Below are positions 1 to 8,370 of a stretch of 64,000 bases of DNA, piece by piece. This stretch comes from CAVVJA01 sp963801715 (GTDB lineage: Bacteria; Actinomycetota; Actinomycetes; Mycobacteriales; Jatrophihabitantaceae). The position numbers and the translations under genes are program-made. Location of the stretch: contig CAWDGB010000005.1 in NCBI GenBank assembly GCA_963801715.1, forward strand, positions 62,001-126,000, read 5' to 3'. Position 1 is the first letter of the stretch; every line of letters starts with the position of its first letter. The notes under the pieces were generated by a model, which saw nothing but the letters and a program-made list of their open reading frames with translations, ran no database searches and had not been told where the DNA came from.

Positions 1-229
1 CCACGCCGTTGCCGATGATCGGAATGCAACCTGGCGAAAGGATTCCGGAGGGCAATAGGTGCAGCGCGAACGTCTCTCGACCGTGCCGGGTGTCGATCAC
101 GATGGTGTGTCCGGCATTGTTGCCGCCGTTGAACTTGACCACGGCCTCGACCCGACCGCCGAGCAGATCGGTCGCCTTGCCCTTGCCTTCGTCGCCCCAC
201 TGGGCGCCCACCAGAACTACCGCGGGCAT
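1..229 (-). CDS. purA: Adenylosuccinate synthetase, N-terminal part (runs off window)
   Basis: This gene makes adenylosuccinate from IMP and aspartate with GTP, the first committed step of AMP synthesis in the cytoplasm. About 76 N-terminal codons are inside the window. They show the GTP-binding loop GAQWGDEGKGK near residues 8-18 and the substrate-binding NGGNNAGHT block near residue 40, both diagnostic of PurA. The ATG at 227-229 places this loop at the usual distance from the N-terminus. The gene is divergent from the TrpB-like gene, with 70 bases between the two starts. The remainder lies to the left of base 1. Confidence 0.96.
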   Translation of the reverse strand, partial: MPAVVLVGAQWGDEGKGKATDLLGGRVEAVVKFNGGNNAGHTIVIDTRHGRETFALHLLPSGILSPGCIPIIGNGV

Positions 230-299
230 GGCTGCCCCCTTTCTCCCGGCCGGTGAAGGGTATTCCCAGCGACTTAAAGGCGAGCCATAGAGTTGCGGC

Positions 300-1667
300 A
301 TGGCCACTCCAACAAAGATTGTGCTGGACGAGTCCGAGCTGCCGACCCGGTGGTACAACCTCCTCGCCGACCTCCCCGTCCCGCCTCCGCCGCCACTACA
401 TCCAGGCACCCTTCAGCCCGTTGGGCCAGACGACCTGGCCCCGTTGTTTCCGATGGACCTGATCGGGCAGGAGGTGAGTGCTGAGCAGTACCTCGACATC
501 CCAGGTGCCGTGCTCGATGTGTACAAGTTGTGGCGGCCCAGCCCGCTGTATCGCGCGTATCGGCTGGAGAGAGCACTGCAAACACCAGCGCGTATCTACT
601 ACAAGTACGAGGGCGTTTCCCCAGCGGGTTCGCACAAACCGAATACCGCCGTGCCGCAGGCGTACTACAACGCCAAGGCCGGTGTGCGGCGCCTGACCAC
701 CGAGACCGGCGCCGGACAATGGGGTACCGCGCTCGCGTTTGCTTGCGCCCAGTTCGGGCTGGACTGCGAAGTATGGCAAGTCCGCGCCTCATACGACCAG
801 AAGCCCTATCGCCGCATCATGATCGAGATCTTCGGCGGCAAGGTCTACCCGTCTCCGTCGGACCGCACGGAGGCCGGCCGCGCCATCCTTGCGGCCAACC
901 CGGACTCGACCGGCTCGCTCGGCATCGCGATCAGCGAGGCGGTGGAGGTCGCGGCGAAGGCCGAGGACACCAAGTACGCGCTTGGCAGCGTATTGAACCA
1001 CGTGCTGCTGCACCAGACGATCATCGGCGAAGAGGCGCTGCTCCAGCTGGCCAAGGTGGACGAGACCCCCGATCTGATCGTCGGATGCACCGGCGGTGGC
1101 TCGAACTTTGCCGGGCTGTTTTTCCCGTTCTTGCGCGAGAAGCTGGCCGGCCAGATATCGCCGGTGATCCGGGCCGTCGAGCCGTCGGCGTGCCCGTCGT
1201 TGACCCGTGGCGTCTACGCGTACGACTTCGGAGACACCGCCGGTATGACCCCACTGATCAAGATGCATACCTTGGGCCATGACTTCATCCCCGACCCGAT
1301 CCACGCCGGTGGGCTGCGATACCACGGGATGAGTCCGGTCATCAGCCACCTCTACGAGCAGGGCATGATCGAAGCCGTCGCCAAACCGCAGCTGGAGTGC
1401 TTCGCGGCCGGCGTTCAGTTCGCGCGCAGCGAGGGGATCGTTCCCGCACCGGAGCCGACCCATGCGCTCGCCGCCGCCGTCGAGGAAGCGCTGCGCTGCC
1501 GCGAGTCCGGCGAGGAACGGGTCATTCTGACGGCCCTGTGCGGGCACGGCCACCTCGATCTGCCGGCTTACGAGGCCTACCTGTCCGGGACCATGACCGA
1601 TCGTGACCTGGACGCCGCCGCGCTCGCGACAGCAGTGGAAGCGCTGCCGCCGGTACCCGTCGCCTAG
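300..1667 (+). CDS. TrpB-like (TrpB2-type) pyridoxal-phosphate enzyme
   Basis: This is a 455-residue member of the tryptophan synthase beta-chain 2 family, which condenses indole with serine using PLP or a related substrate. The PLP lysine is K113 in GSHKPNTAV. ETGAGQWGTALA follows near residue 140, and the phosphate-binding glycine loop GCTGGGSN lies near residue 263. The long N-terminal extension with a PPPPP run is typical of TrpB2 rather than of TrpB from trp operons. No trpA or other trp gene is nearby, so it is a stand-alone copy and its true substrate is uncertain. It ends just before a perfect palindrome that may act as its terminator. Confidence 0.9.
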   Translation: MATPTKIVLDESELPTRWYNLLADLPVPPPPPLHPGTLQPVGPDDLAPLFPMDLIGQEVSAEQYLDIPGAVLDVYKLWRPSPLYRAYRLERALQTPARIYYKYEGVSPAGSHKPNTAVPQAYYNAKAGVRRLTTETGAGQWGTALAFACAQFGLDCEVWQVRASYDQKPYRRIMIEIFGGKVYPSPSDRTEAGRAILAANPDSTGSLGIAISEAVEVAAKAEDTKYALGSVLNHVLLHQTIIGEEALLQLAKVDETPDLIVGCTGGGSNFAGLFFPFLREKLAGQISPVIRAVEPSACPSLTRGVYAYDFGDTAGMTPLIKMHTLGHDFIPDPIHAGGLRYHGMSPVISHLYEQGMIEAVAKPQLECFAAGVQFARSEGIVPAPEPTHALAAAVEEALRCRESGEERVILTALCGHGHLDLPAYEAYLSGTMTDRDLDAAALATAVEALPPVPVA

Positions 1668-1677
1668 CTTTCCTCGA

Positions 1678-1722
1678 TGATCTTGGACTTATCGTCGCCG
1701 CAGAGCGATAAGTCCAAGATCA
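1678..1722. repeat. Dispersed palindrome, copy 1 (perfect)
   Basis: Arms TGATCTTGGACTTATCG (1678-1694) and its exact reverse complement (1706-1722) flank an 11-base loop. This is the best copy of a six-member family in the window. It lies between the convergent ends of the TrpB-like gene and DUF3151, so a bidirectional terminator role is possible, but no T-tract follows either arm. Confidence 0.9.
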
Positions 1723-1773
1723 CGACCATGGCGGCGGCCGGGCTGGGGCGCGTTGACCGTGGCGGCGGCCCGG

Positions 1774-1814
1774 CGGGCCGGTTGGCCCGCGTTGGCCGGG
1801 CGGGCCGGTTGGCC
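1774..1814. repeat. GC-rich direct repeat
   Basis: Two copies of CGGGCCGGTTGGCC (1774-1787 and 1801-1814) lie 27 bases apart in a G-rich tract just beyond the end of the DUF3151 gene. This is probably low-complexity intergenic DNA and no function is evident. Confidence 0.5.
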
Positions 1815-1822
1815 GGGAGAGT

Positions 1823-2230
1823 TCAGCCGCCGAGCGCGGCCACTGCCTCCGGGTCACTGTCGGCCAGGAATGTCGCGCACCGGGTGGCCTCGTCTGTCTC
1901 GTCGATCGCCGCGGCGGCAAGGGCAAGCGCGTGCAGGGAGCGCAGAAAGCCGCGATTGGGCTCGTGTGACCACGGGATAGGACCGCTGCCCCGCCACCCG
2001 GCCCGGCGCAGTGCGTCCAGTCCGCGGTGGTAACCGGTGCGCGCGAAGGCGTACGCGTCGATATTCCGGCCATCTGCGAGAGCCGCCTCGGCGAGCGCCG
2101 CCCAGGCCGCGGACGACGTGGGGAACGCCGCGGCAACGGTCTCGGGGTCCTCGCCGTCCTTGAGCCGAGCGATGGCGGGATCGTCGGGCAGCCGGGTCGG
2201 CGGAGCAAGCAGGTTTCCGGACGTCATCAT
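1823..2230 (-). CDS. DUF3151 family protein
   Basis: This small cytoplasmic protein of about 135 residues belongs to DUF3151, an actinobacterial family of unknown function. The family signature is visible: an N-terminal LPDDPAIARL segment, an alanine-rich TPR-like helical pair (AAWAALAEAALADG then DAYAFARTGYHRGLDALRR), and the conserved GWRGSGPIPWSHEPNRGFLRSL block. Two methionines lie at the start, and the second (2225-2227) would also serve. It is transcribed toward the GC-rich repeat and palindrome copy 1. Confidence 0.88.
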   Translation of the reverse strand: MMTSGNLLAPPTRLPDDPAIARLKDGEDPETVAAAFPTSSAAWAALAEAALADGRNIDAYAFARTGYHRGLDALRRAGWRGSGPIPWSHEPNRGFLRSLHALALAAAAIDETDEATRCATFLADSDPEAVAALGG

Positions 2231-2283
2231 CCGATTCTGCCCAACCGCGCGATCGGTCTGCGCGGGGCATCGGGCGCGGTGCG

Positions 2284-2949
2284 TCAGCGGCGGCGCTGCC
2301 GGGCCCGGACGCCGGCAATGAACATGTCGACGCCGGAGGCGTAGTACCCGACGACGTCGTCGCAGTCGGTCAACGCATCGGCAGCCTCGACGAGCCGCGG
2401 GAATCGATTGACCGGAAGCTGCCGAATGGCAGCGCGCTTCTCTGCCAGGACCGCATCACGTTCCTCGGCCGCTACCTCCAGCTCTTCCCCTGGTTGCTGG
2501 GTAACAAGCATGATCGCTATCTGCAGGGCCAGCCGGGCGATCTCGGCGGCCTCGACCACGTCGAAGCCAGCGGTGCGAAGAACGTCCAGGGTGAACTCTG
2601 CGATCTCCTGGCCCTCTTCGCAGCGGAGTACCTGGCTGAGGGTCAGCATCGCCGAGGCCGGGTGCTTGCGTAACGTCTCGATGAGTGTCTCCAGGACGCC
2701 GCGTACTTGGTCGTCCCACCGACCGGTCCGGGTGTATCGCTGACCGATGCCGTCGAAGAAGGACTGACCCATCGCGGCGAGCAGTTCGTCCTTGTTCTGG
2801 ACGTGCCAATACAACGCCATCGGCGTGACGCCGAACTCCAGCGCGACCCGCCGAATGGTCACCGCCTCGAGCCCTTCGGCGTCGGCGATCGCGAGCGCGC
2901 GCTCAACGATGGCCTCGCGGCTGAGCTCGGTCTTTGCCCGTCCCGGCAT
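2284..2949 (-). CDS. TetR/AcrR family transcriptional regulator
   Basis: This is a 221-residue repressor-type protein. The N-terminal helix-turn-helix (about residues 8-55) reads SREAIVERALAIADAEG followed by VTIRRVALEFGVTPMALYWH, which is typical TetR. The C-terminal ligand domain resembles the tetracyclin-repressor-like group. I chose the ATG at 2947-2949 because the HTH then starts at the usual distance; a TTG at 2971-2973 is possible upstream. The gene is divergent from a DHA2 efflux pump with under 100 bases between the starts. That is the classic layout for a repressor that controls its neighbouring pump and itself. Confidence 0.92.
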   Translation of the reverse strand: MPGRAKTELSREAIVERALAIADAEGLEAVTIRRVALEFGVTPMALYWHVQNKDELLAAMGQSFFDGIGQRYTRTGRWDDQVRGVLETLIETLRKHPASAMLTLSQVLRCEEGQEIAEFTLDVLRTAGFDVVEAAEIARLALQIAIMLVTQQPGEELEVAAEERDAVLAEKRAAIRQLPVNRFPRLVEAADALTDCDDVVGYYASGVDMFIAGVRARQRRR

Positions 2950-2966
2950 CGTTTTGGTAATCACGC

Positions 2967-3019
2967 TTGACAACTATACACCGTAAGGCGTTACCTATAC
3001 AGCAGACATGTACGCCGTA
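2967..3019. promoter_or_regulatory. Divergent promoter/operator region of TetR and MFS genes
   Basis: A TTGACA box sits at 2967-2972. Two direct copies of TACRCCGTA (2977-2985 and 3011-3019) and the partly symmetric GTAAGGCGTTAC lie between the two starts. These are candidate TetR half-sites. The symmetry is imperfect, so the exact operator is inferred. Confidence 0.4.
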
Positions 3020-3032
3020 TAGGAGAGACCTC

Positions 3033-4468
3033 ATGAGACGCACCTGGACGCTCATCGCGGTGGCCCTGGCCACCTTCATGACGTACCTGGACAACAACAT
3101 CGTCAACGTCGCGCTACCTGTCATCCAGCGCGACCTACACCTGTCGACGGCCGGCCTGGAATGGATCGTCAGCGGCTACATCCTGGTGTTCGCCAGCCTG
3201 CTTCTGGCCGGTGGCCGACTGGCTGACGTCTACGGACGCAAGCGGTTGTTTGCCGATCGGCCTCGTCATCTTCACGGCGGCGTCCTTGGTCGCAGGCTTC
3301 GCCGGGAGCGCTGACGTACTGGTCGCCGGCACGCGCCGTCCAGGGTCTGGGCGCGGCGCTGCTCACGCCGACGACGTTGGCAATCATCTCGGCCACCTAT
3401 CCCGATCCGCGCGAACGCAATATGGCGGTCGGCGTGTGGAGTGCGGTCGGCGCGCTGGCGTTGGCGCTCGGCCCGCTACTCGGTGGGCTCATCAGTGACC
3501 ACCTGAGCTGGGGCTGGATCTTCTTCATCAACGTCCCGGTCGGCATCGCCACGTTGGCCCTCGGCCTGTGGGCGATCAGCGAGTCGCGGGAATCCTCCGC
3601 GCCGCGCCGGCTCGATCTGCCTGGCGTCGTGCTGTCCAGCGTCGCACTGTTCGGGCTGACCTACTCGCTCATCGAAGGTCACGACCGCGGCTGGACATCC
3701 CCGATCATCCTGGGCGGGTTCCTCCTGGCCGCGACGCTCGGCCTGGCGTTCGTGTGGCGCGAGCAGCACACGGCCGAGCCGATGGTCGCCATGAGCCTGT
3801 TCCGCGAGCGGGTGTTCAGCGGCGGACTGATCGCTCTGATCATGTGGGGATTCGGCATCTTCGGTATCTACTTCTTCACCTCGCTCTACCTGCAGAACGT
3901 GCTTGGCTTCTCGCCGACCGAGGCCGGTGCGGCCTTCGTGCCGATGGCCCTGCTGATGGCGGCCGGCGCCATTGCCTCGGAAGGAGTTGCCCGCCGGATC
4001 GGCGCGTATCGGTCCGTCGGGCTGGCCATGGCGCTGATGGCAGCGGGCATCGCGTCGGTCAGCTTGCTGGGCGCGGACGCGACCTTCTGGCAGCTCATGC
4101 CGAGTTTCGCCGCAATCGGCGTCGGCGGTGGGTTGACCGTGCCGCTCACCGCCACCGTGCTCTCGGCCATGCCGCGGGACGAGGCAGGCGTCGCATCCGG
4201 CATCTTCAATGCGTCGCGCGAGGTATCGGGCCTGCTCGGCATCACCGTGATCGGCGCGATCCTGACTGCCCGTCAGGGCGCGGCGGTGCGGTCCGGCCAC
4301 GGAGCGGTCGACGCCTTCCTTTCCGGCTACCAGCTTGGCCTGCTTGTCGCGGCCGTGTTGGTTGCCGCTGGTGGCGTGGCCGCTTACCTGGGCCTGCGCG
4401 CGGCCCGGAGCACCGAGACAACCGCAGTCGAGGCGGTGCGCGACGAGGAGGTGCCCGTCCTGGTATAG
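3033..4468 (+). pseudogene. DHA2 (EmrB/QacA-type) MFS efflux pump, frameshifted
   Basis: This is a drug:H+ antiporter. The start is the ATG at 3033 behind AGGAGAG. The N-terminal segment (FMTYLDNNIVNVALP, then GGRLADVYGRKRLF) is in one frame. IGLVIFTAASLVAGF continues in the next frame from about 3250. RAVQGLGAALLTPTTLAI onward continues in the third frame from about 3330 to the stop. Everything after that is an intact set of transmembrane helices, including the GVWSAVGALALALGPLLGG segment typical of the family. Two indels about 80 bases apart break an otherwise well-preserved gene. It is therefore either a young pseudogene or a sequence error. The divergent TetR gene probably regulates it. 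Confidence 0.8.
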
Positions 4469-4480
4469 CGGTCGCCTCAA

Positions 4481-4523
4481 TTGGGGACGTATTTGCGCTC
4501 AGAGGGCGCAAATACGTCCCCAA
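4481..4523. terminator. Strong hairpin between convergent MFS and fba
   Basis: An 18-base perfect inverted repeat (4481-4498 and 4506-4523, arm TTGGGGACGTATTTGCGC) has a 7-base loop. It sits between the ends of two convergent genes and is flanked by TT/AA rather than a long T-run, so it suits a bidirectional terminator. It is unrelated in sequence to the dispersed TGATCTTGG palindromes. Confidence 0.7.
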
Positions 4524-4547
4524 TGCTCGCACGGTGCAGACGGACCG

Positions 4548-5573
4548 CTAGGCGGTAGCCGCCGTCCCGGCGGAGAGTAGGTCCTCACACGCCGTTACGA
4601 CTCGGGCGGCCATACCGACTTCGGCCGTCTTCAGGTAGGACCGTGGATCGTAGGCCTTCTTGTTGCCCACATCGCCGTCGACTTTCAGCACGCCGTCATA
4701 GTTGCTGAACATGTGTCCGGCAATCGGTCGGGTGAACGCGTACTGGGTGTCGGTGTCGACGTTCATCTTGACCACGCCATAGGAGACAGCCTCCCGGATC
4801 TCCTCGAGCGCCGAGCCGGATCCTCCGTGGAAGACCAAGTCGAACGGCTTGGACCGGCCGACCTTCTCCCCCACGGCGTCCTGGATCTCCTTGAGGATGT
4901 CGGGGCGGAGTTTGACGTTGCCTGGCTTGTAGACCCCGTGGACGTTGCCGAACGTGGCGGCAAGCAGGTAGCGCCCCTTCTCGCCCGTTCCGAGCATTTC
5001 TGCCGTTCGCAGCGCGTCGGCCGGCGTGGTGTACAGCTTCTCGTTCATCTCGCCGACGACGCCGTCCTCCTCGCCGCCGACGACGCCGATCTCGACCTCG
5101 AGGACGATGTGCGCCTTCGAGGCTTTCTCCAGCAACTCGGCAGCGATCTGCAGGTTCTCCTCCAACCCGATGGCCGAGCCGTCCCACATATGCGACTGGA
5201 ACAGCGGATTCTCGCCACGGTCGACCCGCTGTTGCGATAGCGCCATCAGCGGGCGAACGTAGCTGTCGAGTTTCTCCTTCTGGCAGTGATCCGTGTGCAG
5301 TGCGAGGTGGATTGGATACTTCTGCGCGACCACATTCGCATACTCGGCGAGAGCGACGGCGCCGGTCACCATGTCTTTGACGTTCGTCCCAGACGCGAAC
5401 TCGGCACCGCCGGTGGACACCTGAACGATGCCGTCGCTGCCGGCGTCGGCAAATCCGCGCAGCGCGGCATTCAGGGTCTCGGATGAGGTGACGTTGATGG
5501 CGGGATAGGCAAAACCGCCCCGCTTGGCGCGGTCAAGCATGTCGGCGTACTGCTCAGGCGTGGCAATCGGCAT
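4548..5573 (-). CDS. fba: Class II fructose-bisphosphate aldolase
   Basis: This 341-residue zinc-dependent aldolase interconverts fructose 1,6-bisphosphate with DHAP and glyceraldehyde 3-phosphate in glycolysis and gluconeogenesis. Visible signatures are ALHTDHCQKEK at residues 91-101, with zinc/catalytic-site histidines and aspartate (H93, D95, H96). FHGGSGS (phosphate binding) and VKMNVDTDTQYAFTRPI lie in the C-terminal third. The ATG at 5571-5573 gives the family's usual MPIATPEQYADML N-terminus; the frame stays open for 28 more codons upstream. It is divergent from dedA, a neighbour pair also seen in mycobacteria. Confidence 0.97.
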   Translation of the reverse strand: MPIATPEQYADMLDRAKRGGFAYPAINVTSSETLNAALRGFADAGSDGIVQVSTGGAEFASGTNVKDMVTGAVALAEYANVVAQKYPIHLALHTDHCQKEKLDSYVRPLMALSQQRVDRGENPLFQSHMWDGSAIGLEENLQIAAELLEKASKAHIVLEVEIGVVGGEEDGVVGEMNEKLYTTPADALRTAEMLGTGEKGRYLLAATFGNVHGVYKPGNVKLRPDILKEIQDAVGEKVGRSKPFDLVFHGGSGSALEEIREAVSYGVVKMNVDTDTQYAFTRPIAGHMFSNYDGVLKVDGDVGNKKAYDPRSYLKTAEVGMAARVVTACEDLLSAGTAATA

Positions 5574-5698
5574 GACGCCAAGTATCGCGCAGCGCACGCA
5601 GGGTTGACCGCCCGGTCCTGAGGCTTTAGGGGCATCTCCTGAGAGCCACCGCAGCATCGTGCGGTCGAAGCGACGCGCGCGCCGTAGACTGCCGCCTC

Positions 5699-6436
5699 AT
5701 GCACTCCGCCGCAGGTGCCGTGCTTGCCGCGAGCCCGCTCGATCCCAGCCATCTGCTGTCGAACTACGGGCTGATCGGCCTTGCGCTGATCATCTTCGCG
5801 GAATGCGGCATCCTGCTCGGATTCTTCCTGCCGGGCGACACGTTGCTCTTCAGCGCTGGCCTGCTCCTCGCGACCGGAACGATCACCACGCCGCTGTGGG
5901 TCTTCCTCGTGGTCGCGCCGATCGCGGCGGTCGCCGGCAACGTGGTGGGCTACTGGATCGGCCGCAAGGCGGGGCCGAAGGTGTTCGATCGACCGAACTC
6001 GCGTCTGTTCCGTCCGGAGTACGTGGTCAGATCCGCCGCATTCTTCGATCGCTACGGGTCGTGGACGGTGGTGCTTGCCCGCTTCGTCCCCATTATGCGT
6101 ACCGTCGCCACGGTCATGGCCGGGGTCGGCCGGATGCGCTTCTCCCTGTACCTGCTCTATTCGATCATCGGCGGGGTGCTCTGGACGACGGGACTGATCC
6201 TCACGGGCTACTGGCTGGGGCACATCGGCTTCGTCCGCGACACGGTCGAGCCACTCATCGACCCGATTCTCATTGGCATCGTCGTGCTGTCGGTCTTGCC
6301 GGTGACGATCCACTACCTGCATGCGCGCCGGGCCGATCGGCGGTCCGCCGCCCAGGCCCGGTCGGAAGCGCCCACCGTCGCGAATGACCAACCAGACCAG
6401 CCGGCCAGCCCAAAGGGCGCACACCGCGCCGGGTGA
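5699..6436 (+). CDS. DedA family membrane protein
   Basis: This 245-residue integral membrane protein belongs to the DedA/SNARE-associated (VTT) family, proposed lipid flippases that support envelope homeostasis. It shows the re-entrant segment FAECGILLGFFLPGDTLLF near residues 35-53, the GRKAGPKVFDRPNS loop, and FDRYGSWTVVLARFVPIMRT with the conserved arginine and proline. A hydrophilic tail of about 35 residues ends the protein. It is divergent from fba and is followed by RNase J. Confidence 0.93.
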   Translation: MHSAAGAVLAASPLDPSHLLSNYGLIGLALIIFAECGILLGFFLPGDTLLFSAGLLLATGTITTPLWVFLVVAPIAAVAGNVVGYWIGRKAGPKVFDRPNSRLFRPEYVVRSAAFFDRYGSWTVVLARFVPIMRTVATVMAGVGRMRFSLYLLYSIIGGVLWTTGLILTGYWLGHIGFVRDTVEPLIDPILIGIVVLSVLPVTIHYLHARRADRRSAAQARSEAPTVANDQPDQPASPKGAHRAG

Positions 6437-6574
6437 CCACCCGGCTACGTACGCGGCGCTCGGGTGTGTCCCGCCGACTGGGCAACGCGCATCACCATCG
6501 GATGACCACCGGCCTGTCGCGACCAGGCCTTGATCCGTCCGGAGCTGTCCGCCACGCCAGTTAGGCTCCATCAC

Positions 6575-8281
6575 ATGACGGAGGCGGACGGCGCGGCCCA
6601 GCATGCGAGGCCTCCGGCGTTAGCCGACGCGGTCTTGCGGGTTGTCGCGCTCGGCGGGATCTCCGAGATCGGCCGCAACATGACGATGTTCGAGCACCCG
6701 CTGGATTCAGGCAGCCGCCTGCTCGTCGTCGATTGCGGCATGCTTCTCGGCAAGACCAACTCGCCCGGCGTGGACCTGACGTTGCCGGACTGGTCGTATT
6801 ACCGCGACCGCCTGGCCGACATCGACGCGGTCGTGCTCACTCACGGACATGAAGACCACATCGGAGCGCTGCCCTACCTGTTGCGCGAGCGGCGCGACAT
6901 TCCGATCATCGGATCTCGGCTGACGCTCGCGCTGGTGTCCGCGAAACTTGATCAACACCGGATCCGACCGCAGCTGCAGCAGGTCCGCGAGGGCGAGACG
7001 ACGACCGTCGGGCCATGGGGTTTGCAGTTCTATGCGGTCAACCACTCGATCCCGGACGCGCTGGCGGTGGCGATCCGGGTCGGGAACCATACGGTGCTCC
7101 ACACGGGCGACTTCAAGATGGACCAGACGCCACTCGATGGCCGGCTGACGGACCTGCCGGGCTTCTCCCGGCTTGGCGACGAGGGCGTGGACTTGCTGCT
7201 CGCTGACTCGACTAACGCCGAGGTGCCCGGCTTCCTCCCCTCCGAACGTGATGTCGGACGGGTCATCGCCGATGTGATCACGAAAGCCACCGGCCGCGTC
7301 ATCGTCGCGTGCTTCGCCTCGCATGTGCACCGCGTTCAGCAGGTGCTCGACGCCGCGGCCGCGAGCGAACGTTACGTCGCGCTCGTCGGACGATCCATGG
7401 TGCGCAATATGCAGATCGCCCGGGAGCTGGGGCTGCTGCACGTTCGCGACGGCGCGCTCATCGACCTCGCGGAAGCCGAGCAGCTCCCGTCACGACGTGT
7501 CGTGCTCGTATCGACGGGCTCGCAGGGGGAGCCGCTCTCGGCGCTATCCCGGATGGCGAACCGCGAGCATCCGACGGTCCGAGTGGTGCCCGACGACACG
7601 ATCCTGCTGGCGTCGTCGCTCATCCCCGGCAACGAGAACGCGGTCGGGCGCGTGATCAACGGACTGTCCCGACTGGGTGCGACCGTCGTGCACAGGTCAT
7701 CCGCGCTGGTCCACGTCTCGGGACACGCGCCGGCCGGGGAACTTCGATTCCTCATCAACGCGGTCCGACCGCGCAACCACATGCCGGTCCATGGCGAATG
7801 GCGTCATCTGCGGGCGCACGCGGCGATCGCCCGGTCCACCGGACTGCCCGATGAGCGCATCATGCTGGCCGAGGACGGCGCCGTCGTCGACTTGGTCGCA
7901 GGACGCGCGTCCATCGTCGGACGGATACCGGTGGGCTACGTCTACGTCGACGGGCTTGCCGTCGGCGACATCGGCGACGCCGCGCTGAAGGATCGCCGCA
8001 TCCTCGGCGAGGAAGGCTTCCTCTCGATCCTCGTCGCCGTCGACCTGCAGGCCGGCAAGGTCGTCTTCGGCCCCGAGATCACCGCCCGCGGATTCACCGA
8101 CGACCCCGATGCGCTCGATCCCATACGTGCCGAGCTGATCACGACGGTGGAGCAGTCGGTGGCGGACGGGGTTCGCGACGCAGACGTCCTCGAACACATC
8201 GTCCGGCGCACCGTCGGCCGCTGGGTCGACCAGACCTACCGCCGCCGACCCATGCTCATGCCCATGGTGGTCGAGGTCTAA
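6575..8281 (+). CDS. rnj: Ribonuclease J
   Basis: This metallo-beta-lactamase/beta-CASP ribonuclease has 568 residues and acts in RNA maturation and decay. The zinc motif HGHEDH is at residues 90-95. GDFKMDQTP carries the next ligand, the beta-CASP domain follows (STGSQGEPLSALSRMA), then VHVSGHA and PVHGEWRHL. The ATG at 6575 gives the normal family length; a TTG at 6530 in the same frame would add 15 residues without family support. No good Shine-Dalgarno sequence is seen. The gene ends shortly before palindrome copy 2. Confidence 0.95.
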   Translation: MTEADGAAQHARPPALADAVLRVVALGGISEIGRNMTMFEHPLDSGSRLLVVDCGMLLGKTNSPGVDLTLPDWSYYRDRLADIDAVVLTHGHEDHIGALPYLLRERRDIPIIGSRLTLALVSAKLDQHRIRPQLQQVREGETTTVGPWGLQFYAVNHSIPDALAVAIRVGNHTVLHTGDFKMDQTPLDGRLTDLPGFSRLGDEGVDLLLADSTNAEVPGFLPSERDVGRVIADVITKATGRVIVACFASHVHRVQQVLDAAAASERYVALVGRSMVRNMQIARELGLLHVRDGALIDLAEAEQLPSRRVVLVSTGSQGEPLSALSRMANREHPTVRVVPDDTILLASSLIPGNENAVGRVINGLSRLGATVVHRSSALVHVSGHAPAGELRFLINAVRPRNHMPVHGEWRHLRAHAAIARSTGLPDERIMLAEDGAVVDLVAGRASIVGRIPVGYVYVDGLAVGDIGDAALKDRRILGEEGFLSILVAVDLQAGKVVFGPEITARGFTDDPDALDPIRAELITTVEQSVADGVRDADVLEHIVRRTVGRWVDQTYRRRPMLMPMVVEV

Positions 8282-8325
8282 TCGCCCTCTGTCGTCACTC
8301 CCGTCGAACTCTCGCAAGCACCCGA

Positions 8326-8370
8326 TGATCTTGGACTTATCGCTGCTATTTGGCAGCAAGTCCAAGATCA
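8326..8370. repeat. Dispersed palindrome, copy 2
   Basis: Arms TGATCTTGGACTT (8326-8338) and AAGTCCAAGATCA (8358-8370) are exact complements, with an inner GCTG/CAGC stem in the loop. It lies between the convergent ends of rnj and the DUF559 gene. It actually supplies the last eight codons and stop of the DUF559 gene. Confidence 0.88.

Noticed and set aside
789..1553. Minus-strand frame within the TrpB-like gene
   Set aside because: It is the shadow of a conserved gene and has no domain or ribosome site.
3476..4480. Minus-strand frame of about 330 codons opposite the MFS gene
   Set aside because: The plus strand encodes continuous MFS helices. The minus reading is charged and repetitive, as expected for an antisense shadow.
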